Below are positions 1 to 10,557 of a stretch of DNA of 64,000 bases, one piece after another. Position numbers and translations under genes: made by a program. Source of the DNA: Struthio camelus (Eukaryota; Chordata; Aves; Struthioniformes; Struthionidae); NCBI RefSeq assembly GCF_040807025.1, contig NC_090964.1, forward strand, positions 9,758,214 to 9,822,213, given 5' to 3'. The notes beneath the pieces are model-generated. The model saw only the letters and a list, made by a program, of their open reading frames with translations, was not told the DNA's origin and made no database searches. Position 1 is the first letter of the stretch. Each line of letters opens with the position of its first letter.

Positions 1-2302
1 CCAAGTCCAGTACAAAAATGTTACGTGATCCAGACCATCCAAAAATGGGTCTGACCAACCAAGCACTTTTCTATGATTTTTAAAATTCAATTATATAAAT
101 CTGATTTTATGAAAAGGTCCAAAACCTCATAGGAACAGATCAAAGAACGTAACTGTCTCACCTCCCCCATTTAACAACTTTATCAGATTTTAAAATTGAC
201 ATGTCTGCCAGCTTTTAAGACATCACCTTTAAAAGGTCTTGATTTCAAGTTGGCTAGTTAATAGGATACCTGTTTTAATACATGCAACTCAAAGCAGAAC
301 TGGTTTTAGAAATTCTGCTTATGCAGCTACCAGGCTAGATTTAACCAAAACTTTCAGAAGTTTTGAAAACTGCCAAATCTTTCAGTAGATTTACTGATCA
401 CAGTTTTGCAACTAGTCTATTTTTAATACCTAGCAACAGTAGCTTACATACAAACAGGGGTACCAAAAGACAACCTCTGTAAGGTACAAGGACATCAGCA
501 TCCTTCACTCTTCAAAGTTACAGAACTACAAAAGAACATACTTTAGGATATGCACCAGCATCTCTTTAATAAAGAATGACATGTAAATCTGAAAAATAAA
601 CTGAAAAAATTAATGTAATGTTTACGTTCAGAATTCCCCACCTCAGACACCTTCACCATTCGTGGGTGTCCCATGAACACCCTCCAGATAATATATGCAT
701 TATTTAATCCTACTTAAATAAAACCAATTGCAGATGGACCGCTGATTTTTAAACTAAGCATCCAATACAAGGACTCCCCAATACTTGGTCTGCAGTTTAG
801 AAACTGCCAATTCAGAATTTCCTGAGTTGCAATTCATTGTGGTAGCATGTTATCTACCCCCAAAACTGTTCTGGGAAAATAGAAGCATTCACCAAACCAG
901 CTGAGTCACTATTCAGTGCACTTAATATTCAGTGTTACCTGGTATCAACATTTCACAACATGCTAGGGTTTTTACATTTAGGCAGTAACAGCACTTACAG
1001 TGAGTACTTCAAGAGGGATCATCTGCACCCTAAGATATTGCAATCTGACACTGAAGTTTTAACCACAGAGAAAATTTAACACAGAATTTAGAGTTAGCCA
1101 ATGCTTAGCACAAGGAATGGAAAGAACTTCAGAAGATTAAAAGCTATTCACAGAATGCTCAGCAGTTGGGGAATTGTGTGAAGGTACAGCCACGCTAAGT
1201 TTACCTACTTTGTGCCACGCAGGCTGAGGTATCCTGCATTAGCACCAAGGCGTTTTACACTGGGAAGTCAAGTTCCCAGCTTATTTGGTACAATGCAATA
1301 AAAGCAAAGTAACTACCTTATATCAATGAGTCCCGAATACTTTGATATTCTTCTGGGACTTAAAGAAATTGACAGCAAGCTAACAAATTCATCAACTCTT
1401 CTACAAAAGAGCCTTAAAGGGAGTTTATTTGTACTGTGTAGTATTAACTATTAAACTCCAGATTTAGATACTACTTTTGATGCATTTTCTCCAAACATCA
1501 ATAATAAAGTAGTGATAACCATCGTGCAAGAATGCTAATTTCTCTGCATTTTGCATACAGCTTTTTATAATTTACCCACAAGCTACAAAGTTTAAGACTA
1601 GTTTCTACAGCCCCCTTAGTAATACAATAATTGAATTCTGAACTATGCAAATTAGTCCACTCAATTAGCATGAGGACATAAGCAAGTTAAGAGTATAAGT
1701 TAGCAGATTCTCTCCTAGTCGCTCAAGTAACACTTCTGGTCTTTTTGCCAAGCAATTTCAGGTAGGTATACAATACTCAACAAGGCCAGATCCTGTAATC
1801 TCAGGCAGCTTAACAGCAGATAAGTATCACATTAATAATCCTTCAATTAGGAAGTCAGTCAATACAAGGCATTCTATGGATTTAAAATAACCATTTCTAA
1901 TCTTCCGCTTAAAGTCTTTAGAAGATTTCAAGCAGTAAATGCCAAGGTGGTAAGTGCTACCATCCCACCACCCGTTATCCATGGCTAAAATCTGAAATTC
2001 ATTACAGGACTGCATCATCGCTTGCAGTGTAGCTTTCATTACTGTATCTTACAGCACTTGCAAGATTTCCACTTGCTTCCTTATTGCAGCACAATTAAGG
2101 CTCAAAAACCTGTACCTACTGGAAAATTAGGCTACTATTTGACCCCATCTTAAACTAGAGGCAGAGGATCATGGGAGAAGATCTCACTCTTCACTACTGC
2201 TCCACACCCTGGTCTAGTTTGATCTCAACTGCAAGACTCAGTTGGTTTACTGCTGAAGGTGTGGTATTTAGCCTCATGTTTTTAACCACGAATGGCAAGA
2301 AG
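1..2302. other. Downstream flank of SFPQ, no gene seen
   Basis: AT-rich, no convincing coding exon on either strand and no recognisable transposon. It may be extended SFPQ 3' UTR or plain flank; the sequence alone does not decide. Confidence 0.5.
1424..1429 (-). promoter_or_regulatory. possible distal poly(A) signal AATAAA
   Basis: Canonical hexamer about 1.2 kb after the stop codon. It would serve only if SFPQ transcription continues past the proximal site. Confidence 0.25.
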
Positions 2303-2616
2303 AATTACTACATTTAGTTTTCTATTTATTTGAAGCACAGTAAAAAAAAGTTGGTACACTTTGGGAATTCAGTGGCACAAGGTACACTGCCATCAAGTTA
2401 GGGACGTTATACATCAAAAAAACAGCTAAATTTGTTTTGAAACACTGCATTACATAATTAAATTGTACTCGCCCAAACAGACCACTTACAAATATTAGGT
2501 CAGTAAGTTTCTAACATCCATAAAAACGTAGCTTTCTTACTAAAATGCAAGAATTAAAAAGTTGGTGTCTAAACAAGACAGACAAAAACAAACTGGAATG
2601 AAACTACAGGTCACAT
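2303..2616 (-). other. SFPQ: SFPQ 3' UTR (proximal form)
   Basis: AT-rich sequence following the stop codon. An AATAAA on the minus strand at 2325-2330 suggests cleavage near 2300-2310, giving a UTR of about 310 bases. A second AATAAA at 1424-1429 could give a longer form. The cleavage sites themselves are inferred. Confidence 0.5.
2325..2330 (-). promoter_or_regulatory. SFPQ: poly(A) signal AATAAA, SFPQ proximal
   Basis: Canonical hexamer about 290 bases after the SFPQ stop codon, the first one met on the transcript after exon 10. Confidence 0.55.
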
Positions 2617-2754
2617 CTAAAATCGGGGCTTTTTGTTTGGGCCTTCATATTCTTCTCTCCCTCTACCATATCCTGTTGGCGTTCCAGGCCCCATTCCTCT
2701 AGGACCCTGGCCACCCACAGGCCCCGCACCTCCCTGCCCAAAGCGTTCAGGACG
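2617..2754 (-). CDS. SFPQ: SFPQ coding exon 10 (C-terminus, stop)
   Basis: 46 codons including the stop: [20 protein letters not shown] through NKKPRF and TAG at 2617-2619. The C-terminal NKKPRF matches the mammalian protein. Confidence 0.96.
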   Translation of the reverse strand, partial: RPERFGQGGAGPVGGQGPRGMGPGTPTGYGRGREEYEGPNKKPRF

Positions 2755-5700
2755 CTATTGGAACAGAATTAACAGTTCATTATATGTAGTTGATGTCCAT
2801 GTGTGTTAAGTATATATTTTTAGAAGGTTCCGTAGTCAAGGTTCGTCGATACAATCACCATTGAGCCGATCCACAGGTACCGGGAACATAGAAAGGAAAA
2901 AAGGGTAATTTAAAAATTAGTTTATTGTAATACATGCCTTGAGGTATGTTCCCACTTGATGCATTCTCATACATCTGTTACAAAGAACAGATCCTCCCTG
3001 CAGTGCTAGAAATGTAAGCATTAGTGCAGATGTGAATTAACAACTTTTCCAAATGATCTCTAGCAATTTTCAACCAAGTTAAGGCAAACAGCTTGCAAAC
3101 TTCTCACCTTTAGTGCAGTAAAAGTTTAGCTTACATCACTGTCATTTCCCAATAAGCCTAGCCAGAGACAATAAGTTCAGTTCACTGAAGTATGAGCTGA
3201 CATTCATAAAATGTCATTGTAAACAGAATGCCTACTCACCAGTTAATGGCATGTGCTGCAATAGAGACCATGTGCTTTTCAAGATGGGGTTAAGACTACG
3301 GTCTGCTGACTAAACTGCAGAGGCCTTAAGTAGTAATCAAAATTGTGATAGTGAGCACTACTGGATTACAAGAAGAAAAAAAAGTGAAAAGCTAATGACC
3401 AGTGATTTACCTAACCAACGCAACAATTGCTGGATCAAAAGACTTGCAGTAAGTCCCACGTACTTCAGAACTGCTGCTGTATAATATGCAAAATGTGTTC
3501 AAAGAACTACATTTTATTCAGTGTTTCAAGCTAGAACTATGCACAAAGGGTTATGTGCATCCAGTAAATATTTCCCTTCCCACCCCACCCTCATCACAAG
3601 CTCTTGGAAAATTCACTGTAACTTTAGTGTTGAAAGGCTTCATATACTGAGATATAAAAAGCTAGATTGCCCTGCAATAAAGCAGAGACTCCAGATATCT
3701 TTATTAGTACCTCTATAGTTGCATGTACTTCATTCAGTTACTGTATCAGTAGATGTGATCAGCGTTCAATCTACAGAACTGACAAATTAGAAAGTCAAAG
3801 ATAGCTTTAAACTTTCATTTCAAGTAAGCTTTCCACTACCAAGTAACAGAACAATGGTAGGTTCAGTTTGTTACAAAAGGTATCTGCAACTGCAGTAATT
3901 CACACCTCTAAGTTCTTGACTTCTGAAAGTTAACTTCAATCCTTCCAAGACAGGAATTTCAGAAACAGTACTTAGCTTCATGACAGCTTACGTCTGCCTG
4001 CACTTCTTTTTAAAGATACTAGCTCAGTAACTGGGACAGTACTGTGTAGCAGAGATCCCTGTCCTAAGAAACTCAAGACAGTTAAACCATCTTACTGTCA
4101 CACCTTTTGACCATATCACGTTTTCAGGTATTACACAAGTTCAGCATGCACCTGTACCATGAATTTCAGAAGGAGAAAAAAACGTACACAGCATTCACCA
4201 CAGACTGCCTAACTGTTCACTGGAAACTTATGAACTGCTTAAATATATCATCAGTAGATTATAGATACGTTAAGGCCACCGGCACTGTCTACTGAATCAA
4301 AGATGCTCTGCAAAATTATGATTCCAAAGATATGGTTCCCATAAAAACAGAAGATACTTGACAAGCTACTATGGTAGCTTACCGCAATAAGCCAGAGGCC
4401 TAAACCCACCCAAAAATCATTTACTTCAGCTCGTGCCACAGAGAGTACACCCTTTATAAGGAGGGTGGAAGCACACTAGAATCACGACCTGAACCAACAG
4501 ATTTCCATCCTACCCATTAAGCATTTCTTTACTCTATCAGTATTGCTTCAGTGTGATAACACCAAGCAGGCTCAAAGCCCATTCACACATATAGTGTGCC
4601 AAAAACGTACTGCTTGGAAACATACCTCTAAACACGAGATATGCAGTACTTTAAGAAACTCTTATCTATAGTCATGCCCAACAAGGAAGAAACAACAACA
4701 AGTAAGAACAGGGTATCATTCCTGTGTAAGACAGGAACCACAAAATGGCTGCAGTCAAGGAACGCTGGAACATGCTAAAGCTAAAAAACTGCATTTCTGC
4801 TCTTTATGGCAAACATGAGCATATAGAATAAACAATATGCTGTTTACCACTGATTACTTCAGTTAATCTGCTGCTTAAATAGACAGGAGGAGTACAGATT
4901 TTGAATTAACAGCATATCCATACCAAAGTGCATCAACTCTAAACTAGGCTTGGAAGGGCCAAAATAAACGCAATGTTGCAACTCCTGAAAGGAGAACAAA
5001 GCTCCCACCTGGTCATCAATACAGAATGCCAAATTACTTAACTACTATGTAATTAGGTATTTTAAATCTCAAATTTGTAAGTTCTCTACCTGTATCAGAA
5101 TAGGCAATTTTTAAAAGAAAATTGTATTCTGAAACATCAATTTGTGAAAAATCCTTCCAAGCCTAACTGTGATGCAGAAATTCCAAACTCCAATAAAATC
5201 AGAGTTAACTGCAAATATGCTTAACAGCACATTTGAATTTGCTTACAAACAACTTCCAACTATGTAAGCTACCATAACGATTAATAACTAAACTAGTACT
5301 ACATATCGCCAAACTAGTCCTCCACGTTAAAAACCTGACAAGAAAGTCAGCAGTTAAAAAAAGAAGATTACACAACCATCCAAATACCAGTAAAGAAACT
5401 CAATTCCCAACTGCAACATTTTCCTTGTGCTAAACTAAAGCCACCACAGGATACGTTACCATGTCACTTCCCATCATAGAACCACTCATGGCTGCTTGGC
5501 CAACTCCTGGATTAGCTTCATAACCTATGCCGCCACCACCTCCGAGAGGTGGAAATTTCTGGGCTGCAGAAGCATAAGGATCTAAGAAAGAAAAATATAT
5601 AATCATATTCTGACAATTTCTAAATTAACCACATAAAGTTATTATTAAAAAACTCTTTACCTCCCATGTTCATTGTGGTGGCACCACCCATTCTCATGTC

Positions 5701-8700
5701 TCTCTCTCTCTGCACAGAAGAAACAACTTTTAGCATAGGGTACTCAGTGAAACCTATCCATTTAAGGAGATAAAGCAACCATACAGCCGATTACTATCAT
5801 TTCTTCTACACACACAGAGACATCCCATTACCTAGCTTAAGGGAAGCAAAATGCATTGTATTTTGAAAGCATATCCGAAAGTGTCTGGAAATCCCTGAAC
5901 AGGGTAATAAATCCAGGAAACATCATGATTTCACTTACTGGATCCATGTAACCCATTCTACTATAATTCTCTTCCCTCTGTCTTCTCATTTGTTCTTCCA
6001 TTTCTCGCTGACGTATCATCATTTCCTCTTCCCGTCTGCGACGCTCCTCCTCCTGCCTGATCATTCCAAAATAGGCCGTTAAACCTCAACAGTAACTAAC
6101 ACATTCAACGTCTAATGAACGTCACTTGCACAAGAATAAGCCACTGTGGGTTCTACAGGTTACCAAATCATTGCATTTCAGAGAAAAAAAAGCTCAAACA
6201 TTCAGAGAAACCTCCGCTGCAGTTCAATTTCACATACACCAAAGCAGCAATGGTGTTTCTTAAAAACAAAAAAACATAAATCATTTGAAATACAAAAATG
6301 TACAGCCACCATGGAAAAACATGAAAAAATCCTATGGAAGTCAAACCAACCTCAGCTGAATTTCCTTGCGTTTCTGCATTTCTTGATTGTGAAGTTCTTC
6401 CATACGTCTCAGTTCTTCCTGACGCCTCATAAGGTCTACAGAAATTAAACTCGTCAAAAGTTGTTTCACAAACTCATCTCTCAGATTAAGCTCATACTTG
6501 AGATGAATCAACTTCACTAGTGTTTGCTTTTAAGACCAAAATTCCCAATTTCTATTCAGTAGAATGTAGCAGGAATTTATTCATGAGGCCAGTCATACAT
6601 TTAAGCTAATGGAATAAAATTTCAGAACCAATTACCTTGACGCAAGAGGTTTGCCTGATGTTCATGATAAGCATCTTCCATCTCACTTTCAAGCTTGTCC
6701 TTGGCATCTTTCATGTTTTTTGCCACTTGTTCTCTCTGCTGTTTTTCCATTTCATCTAAAGATTTCCACCTCTGGGAATATTCAAATTCAAAACTGCCAG
6801 GCTGAGCAAAACGGGGAGGAGTCTCTCTTTCCCTGCAGAAAGGAAGATATTCATTCAGGCTGCATAAGCCTGGAAACTGAAGGTCAGTTTAAGACCTCAA
6901 GCAGAACAGGAAAAATTACTAGGGAACATCAAAGGAACTCGGAAAATATTTCTCCACTACTATGTGATATATAAAACTTGCTGCGACTGAATACTGAAGA
7001 AAACAACGTTTTATGGATTCAAGCATTTAATATAAGTTCAAACATTTAATATAAATTATATAAAAGTAAATAAGGAGACTCTGCACAATTGCTTCCCTAG
7101 CAAATCTGTTCAGCTTCTGGTACCACTGCTTGTTTACCCTGTTCCTTTAAAATCTTAAATTCTAAATACTTCGCTACTGGCAACTGCCAGAGGCAAAACC
7201 CTGAAGGACAGGCACAGTCAGCATAAGCAGTTATTCAGGAGGGACAGATTTTTCAATGCTGACTTACCCAAAGCACAGCATTAAAAGGCTATTAGCAATG
7301 TTTACTTTAATCTAAATTGCCTTAAAAAAACCTGAAGGCTGACGAGCTTATTCTGCCATGTAAAGAAACTGATGAAAGAAACTAAGATTCAGTAGCAGAT
7401 GGAAGAAAACCAGAAGAATTTGAAAACACTTTATACACTTGCATTCAAAAGTGTTTTAAAATTAAGAAAAAATAACGAGCCACGATAAGTATTTTCAAAG
7501 ACGTTGTCTCAAAGCTGTTTATATTTTTGATCACAGCACAGATTTTGAACATTTCCTTATACGAACAAGATTCACAGGATCTTCCCCCTGCACTCCTTTC
7601 TATAACACAAAATATACAACACTTCTACAACAAATAACAGGCTCAGTGTATAGAAGCTAATGTAACGCTAGCACTCAAGGGACTCCTGCAGACCCAAACC
7701 TACCACTCCCTCCATTTTCATGTCCACTGATCCGCCTCGTAAGCCAACAGCTCACAGACCTGTTAGTTTTTGGTCACGGTACAACTTAATATACTTTAGC
7801 TTTCCTTTCATGCTCTTAACACTAGTTCTTAAAAGTCCTTAAAGTCCTTATCAAGATGTTGCTTCCATATGTGCCTCATCTTTAAACGTGGTCACAGTTC
7901 TCAATAATAGGTGAGCAATGAGTTGGAAGCCTGATTTTCCAAGAGCTGCACAGGTAGGTTTCTACATCTGTCAATGGAGAAATACTGTTACCATGCTACA
8001 TATTTGTGCTTTACTCTGTTACTCTTTGTGATACAATGTAGAAATTGTTTATGTAATGCTTAGTGAACATACTAATCAAAAGTAACACTTCACAATTGAT
8101 GGGTATCAACTGTAAGAATGTTACAATTCCCTAAAAAAAGAGACTATTACCAAAAACAAGAACTGAGAAGTACTACACAAAAATTTTAGCTTGTTTCTGA
8201 AAAATTACTTTATTTCCTTCAGGCAAGGAAAATAAACTAGTATCTATTTATTATCTGTTACTCTCTACAGCAAAGCATAGTGCCTACTTTTGATACATCG
8301 GATTCTTCTGGGCAAGCTTTTCTGGAAGACCATCTTCATCATCCAGTTGCTCCAGCGGTTCCACAATAACTGGCCTGGGAGTGCTGAACAAAAAATCATT
8401 AGTTTTACTTTCCATTTAACCCTCCACTATGGAAAACTATAAAGAAATAAGAATTTTACTCAGTTTAGGATTTATATGCTACTCACATAATCCTAGAAAA
8501 GCAAAACACTTACGTTGTCAACAAAAACACTCCCTCAGTACACCGTTCAAATGCTTTTCTTGCAGCTGGCTTTGATGCAAATTCAACAATGCCTTTTCCT
8601 GTTGATCTGCCTCGATCGTCCACAATCACAACAGCTCTTTCCACTGGACCAAACTGGGAAAAAGCTTCCTCCAATAACTCGTTGGACACATAGGGTGAAA

Positions 8701-10174
8701 GATTACGCACTGAAAGAGCGGCTGCATGCGTGGCAAAACGAACGCGAAGCTGTCGACCCCTCATGGGGGTATCGTCCAGTTCTGCTTTTGCAATTTCTGC
8801 AAGAGCTCTAGATTCCTGAGGAAAGTTTAAGAACCAGTTTTAGAAAATTAAGTTATAACTCACCGATTTGTGAGAATTAAACGGACATAAGGTATGAAAG
8901 CCTACCAATTTAATGAATCCAAATCCTTTCCCCTTATTGATAAAAACTTCTCCTGGCTCCCCATATTTGGCGAACAATCTTTTGAAGTCTTCATCTGTGA
9001 TATCAGCAGGCAAATTCCCAACAAACAAACGGCAACGCTGAGTATAGGTCTTCTCCCCGGGCCGCCTCAGAAGAGACAGGTTCGCTTTAAAGCCCTAGGA
9101 GGAAACAGAGCAGCTCCAGCACTCCCTGCGTGCGCGGCCCTGCCGCTCACCGCAGCGCGAAGCTGCGGGCTTCCCCCGTGAAGAGAAGCCCCACGCACTC
9201 CCACGGGCGCCGCGAGCGAATACAAACCCATGCTGCCACAGACCCCGCAGGCTGCAGTCGGGAGCTGCCTAGGCACCTAGGGAACATGCATGTTATGTTC
9301 ACGCGTCCCCGCAGGCCGGCTGCCTCCGGCGCCGCTCGTGCTCGCCGCCGCCTCCCGGCTCGCCCTCTGCCGGGCCTCCCGCCGCCGCCGCCCCCGCGCG
9401 CTCCTCCCCTCAAGATGGCGGCGGGAGCGCGCGGGACCGCCGAGCCCGGCCGCAGCCGCCATCTTGTCACTCTGGGAGGGGGAAGAAGGAGGGGGGGGTG
9501 GCGCCGTGACTCACCTCATCCGAAAGCTTCTCGCCGCCGCCGCCGGTCGGGCCCTGCTGCGAGGAGAGGCTCTGCTGTCCCTGGTGCTGCTGCCCGCGGC
9601 CGCGCGGCTCCCCGCCCGGCCCGCCGCGGTGCCCCGGCCCGCCCTTGTGCGGCCCGCCCGGCCCCTGCGGGGGGCCGCCCGGTCCCTTGGGCCCGCCACC
9701 GGGCGATTGTCCTTGTCCTTTCTTAGGGCCGCCGGCGGGGGTGGGGCTGGGGCTCGGCTTAGGCTGCGGCTGTTGCTGTCCCCCCGGGCCGGAGGGAGTC
9801 GAGGGGGGCGCGGACACCTGGGCCTGCTGCTGCTGCTGCGGCGGCTGCCCCGTGGGCAGCGCGGACGGCGGAGGCGCCCCCGGGCCGGCCTGGCTGCCGG
9901 CAGGCCCCGCCGTGGTGGCAGCGGCGGAAGACGACGAGGAAGGCGGAGCGGAGGTCGAAGCGGGCGGTTTCGGAGGCTCGGGTTTGGGGCCTCCGCCCGG
10001 CGGGCCGCCCGGGCCTTGCGGGCCGCCCCCCATGGGGCCGCGGTTCTGGCCCATACCCATGCCGGGCGGCGGAGAGCGGAAATCGTGGTTCGGACCTCCA
10101 CGGCCGCCGCCGCCTCCTCGCCGGTGGAAGCCGCCTCCCCCGCCGCCACGGCTACGGAACCGATCCCGCGACAT
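2617..10174 (-). CDS. SFPQ: SFPQ, splicing factor proline- and glutamine-rich (PSF), ten coding exons
   Basis: DBHS-family nuclear protein that pairs with NONO/PSPC1 in paraspeckles and acts in pre-mRNA splicing, transcription control and DNA repair (family knowledge). Exons, in gene order: 10174-9515, 9094-8906, 8815-8514, 8383-8288, 6832-6636, 6435-6351, 6056-5939, 5709-5661, 5581-5460, 2754-2617. All introns are GT-AG and phases join without a break to 651 residues plus stop. Seen: RGG/Gly-rich start (1-30), Pro/Gln/Gly-rich disordered region to about 220, RRM1 (about 241-312, RNP2 LFVGNL at 243-248, RNP1 KGFGFIKL), RRM2 (about 316-388, LSVRNL), NOPS segment (about 390-445), long charged coiled coil (about 437-540), Gly/Met-rich tail and a C-terminal NLS-like NKKPRF. 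Human SFPQ is 707 residues; the difference lies in the first-exon low-complexity region. The start is the ATG of [11 protein letters not shown], as in mammals. Confidence 0.97.
2755..5459 (-). other. SFPQ: SFPQ last intron (intron 9), 2.7 kb
   Basis: GT-AG intron, by far the longest in the gene, with no coding exon seen inside. In human cells the SFPQ intron at this position is known for regulated retention, including in motor-neuron disease models. Confidence 0.85.
5460..5581 (-). CDS. SFPQ: SFPQ coding exon 9 (Gly-rich tail)
   Basis: 122 bases encoding [20 protein letters not shown] and then [21 protein letters not shown]. Its donor GTAACG opens the long last intron. Confidence 0.94.
5661..5709 (-). 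CDS. SFPQ: SFPQ coding exon 8 (short)
   Basis: 49-base exon encoding [16 protein letters not shown]. The acceptor CAG runs straight into an AGAGAGAGA stretch. A short exon of this content is present in mammalian SFPQ. Confidence 0.92.
5939..6056 (-). CDS. SFPQ: SFPQ coding exon 7 (end of coiled coil)
   Basis: 118 bases encoding the Arg/Glu-rich run [20 protein letters not shown] and on to [10 protein letters not shown]. Donor GTAAGTG follows the Pro codon in phase 0. Confidence 0.95.
6351..6435 (-). CDS. SFPQ: SFPQ coding exon 6 (coiled coil)
   Basis: 85 bases encoding [20 protein letters not shown] and KRKEIQLR, part of the extended polymerisation coiled coil. Confidence 0.94.
6636..6832 (-). 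CDS. SFPQ: SFPQ coding exon 5 (NOPS end, coiled coil)
   Basis: 197 bases encoding [35 protein letters not shown] and on into the charged helix. It follows the 1.46 kb intron 4. Confidence 0.95.
6833..8287 (-). other. SFPQ: SFPQ intron 4, 1.46 kb
   Basis: GT-AG intron between the two NOPS-coding exons. AT-rich, no exon or transposon recognised. Confidence 0.8.
8288..8383 (-). CDS. SFPQ: SFPQ coding exon 4 (NOPS start)
   Basis: 96 bases encoding [20 protein letters not shown] and on to NPMYQK, the linker and first part of the NOPS dimerisation element. Phase 2 at both ends. Donor is GTAGGC. Confidence 0.95.
8514..8815 (-). CDS. SFPQ: SFPQ coding exon 3 (end of RRM1, RRM2)
   Basis: 302 bases, phase 0 to 2. 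It encodes the second half of RRM1 ([15 protein letters not shown]) and nearly all of RRM2, including [19 protein letters not shown] and [17 protein letters not shown]. It is nearly identical to mammalian SFPQ from memory. Confidence 0.96.
8906..9094 (-). CDS. SFPQ: SFPQ coding exon 2 (start of RRM1)
   Basis: Residues 221-283, phase 0 at both ends. It carries [17 protein letters not shown], then RRM1 RNP2 (LFVGNL) and RNP1 (KGFGFIKL). The acceptor reads CTAG|GGC and the donor GTAGGC. Confidence 0.96.
9411..9466. promoter_or_regulatory. Inverted pair of YY1 motifs in SFPQ intron 1
   Basis: CAAGATGGCGGC at 9411-9422 and its exact reverse complement GCCGCCATCTTG at 9455-9466. Both match the extended YY1 consensus. 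Confidence 0.65.
9515..10174 (-). CDS. SFPQ: SFPQ coding exon 1 (disordered N-terminus)
   Basis: Residues 1-220, ending in frame after EKLSDE with donor GTGAGT. It encodes RGG-type repeats, then Pro/Gly/Ser/Gln-rich sequence with a five-Gln run ([11 protein letters not shown]). GC content is very high and the antisense frames are open by composition only, which explains the long shadow ORFs on both strands. Confidence 0.96.
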
Positions 10175-10239
10175 GGTGGAGGAAGGAGGAGAAGACGAGG
10201 TGCTCCAGCGGCGACTGCTTCTCCTCAGAGCCCGCTGCT

Positions 10240-10251
10240 CAAAATGGCGGC
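10240..10251 (+). promoter_or_regulatory. YY1-like motif in SFPQ 5' UTR
   Basis: CAAAATGGCGGC, one base from the extended YY1 consensus, just downstream of the predicted SFPQ start site, where YY1 motifs often sit. Confidence 0.5.
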
Positions 10252-10287
10252 TAGCTGAACGGCCTCGCCGCCGCCTTTGTCCGCCCC

Positions 10288-10294
10288 TTATATA
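10288..10294 (-). promoter_or_regulatory. SFPQ: SFPQ TATA box
   Basis: TATATAA on the minus strand, flanked on both sides by GC boxes (CCGCCCC on plus at 10281-10287 and again near 10300). This predicts a start site near 10260 and a 5' UTR of about 85 bases. Confidence 0.7.
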
Positions 10295-10376
10295 GCTTCC
10301 CCGCCCCCGGAAACCACCCACTCCGCCCCGCTAACCAACCACCGGCCGTAGCGGCGAAGACCGATAGCCAGAGTGA

Positions 10377-10557
10377 CCAATAGCGGGCCTCAATTCTGTT
10401 GACTCTTTGATCCCATTGGTCAGGAACTTGCCCTCCGATCATTGGTTCATTTGACGGCCGACGTTGGGACGGGATGATCCGTTAACCTCCCGTAGGCTGA
10501 TTGGGCAATTTGATCGGCGGGAGGCGAGGTCACGAAGGAAGGCTGGTTTGCGATTGG
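10377..10557. promoter_or_regulatory. Cluster of five CCAAT boxes
   Basis: CCAAT at 10377-10381 on plus, and ATTGG (CCAAT on minus) at 10415-10419, 10441-10445, 10500-10504 and 10553-10557. They lie 115-300 bases upstream of the predicted SFPQ start and are typical NF-Y targets. Confidence 0.65.

Noticed and set aside
9507-9513. TGACTCA as an AP-1 site
   Set aside because: It overlaps the SFPQ exon 1 donor region on the opposite strand, and a single 7-mer in GC-rich DNA is not evidence.
9130-10295. Long plus-strand ORFs (198, 322 and 216 codons) across the SFPQ first exon and intron 1
   Set aside because: They are antisense shadows of a GC-rich, low-complexity coding exon; composition is Arg/Gly/Pro/Ala only and no splice or homology support exists.
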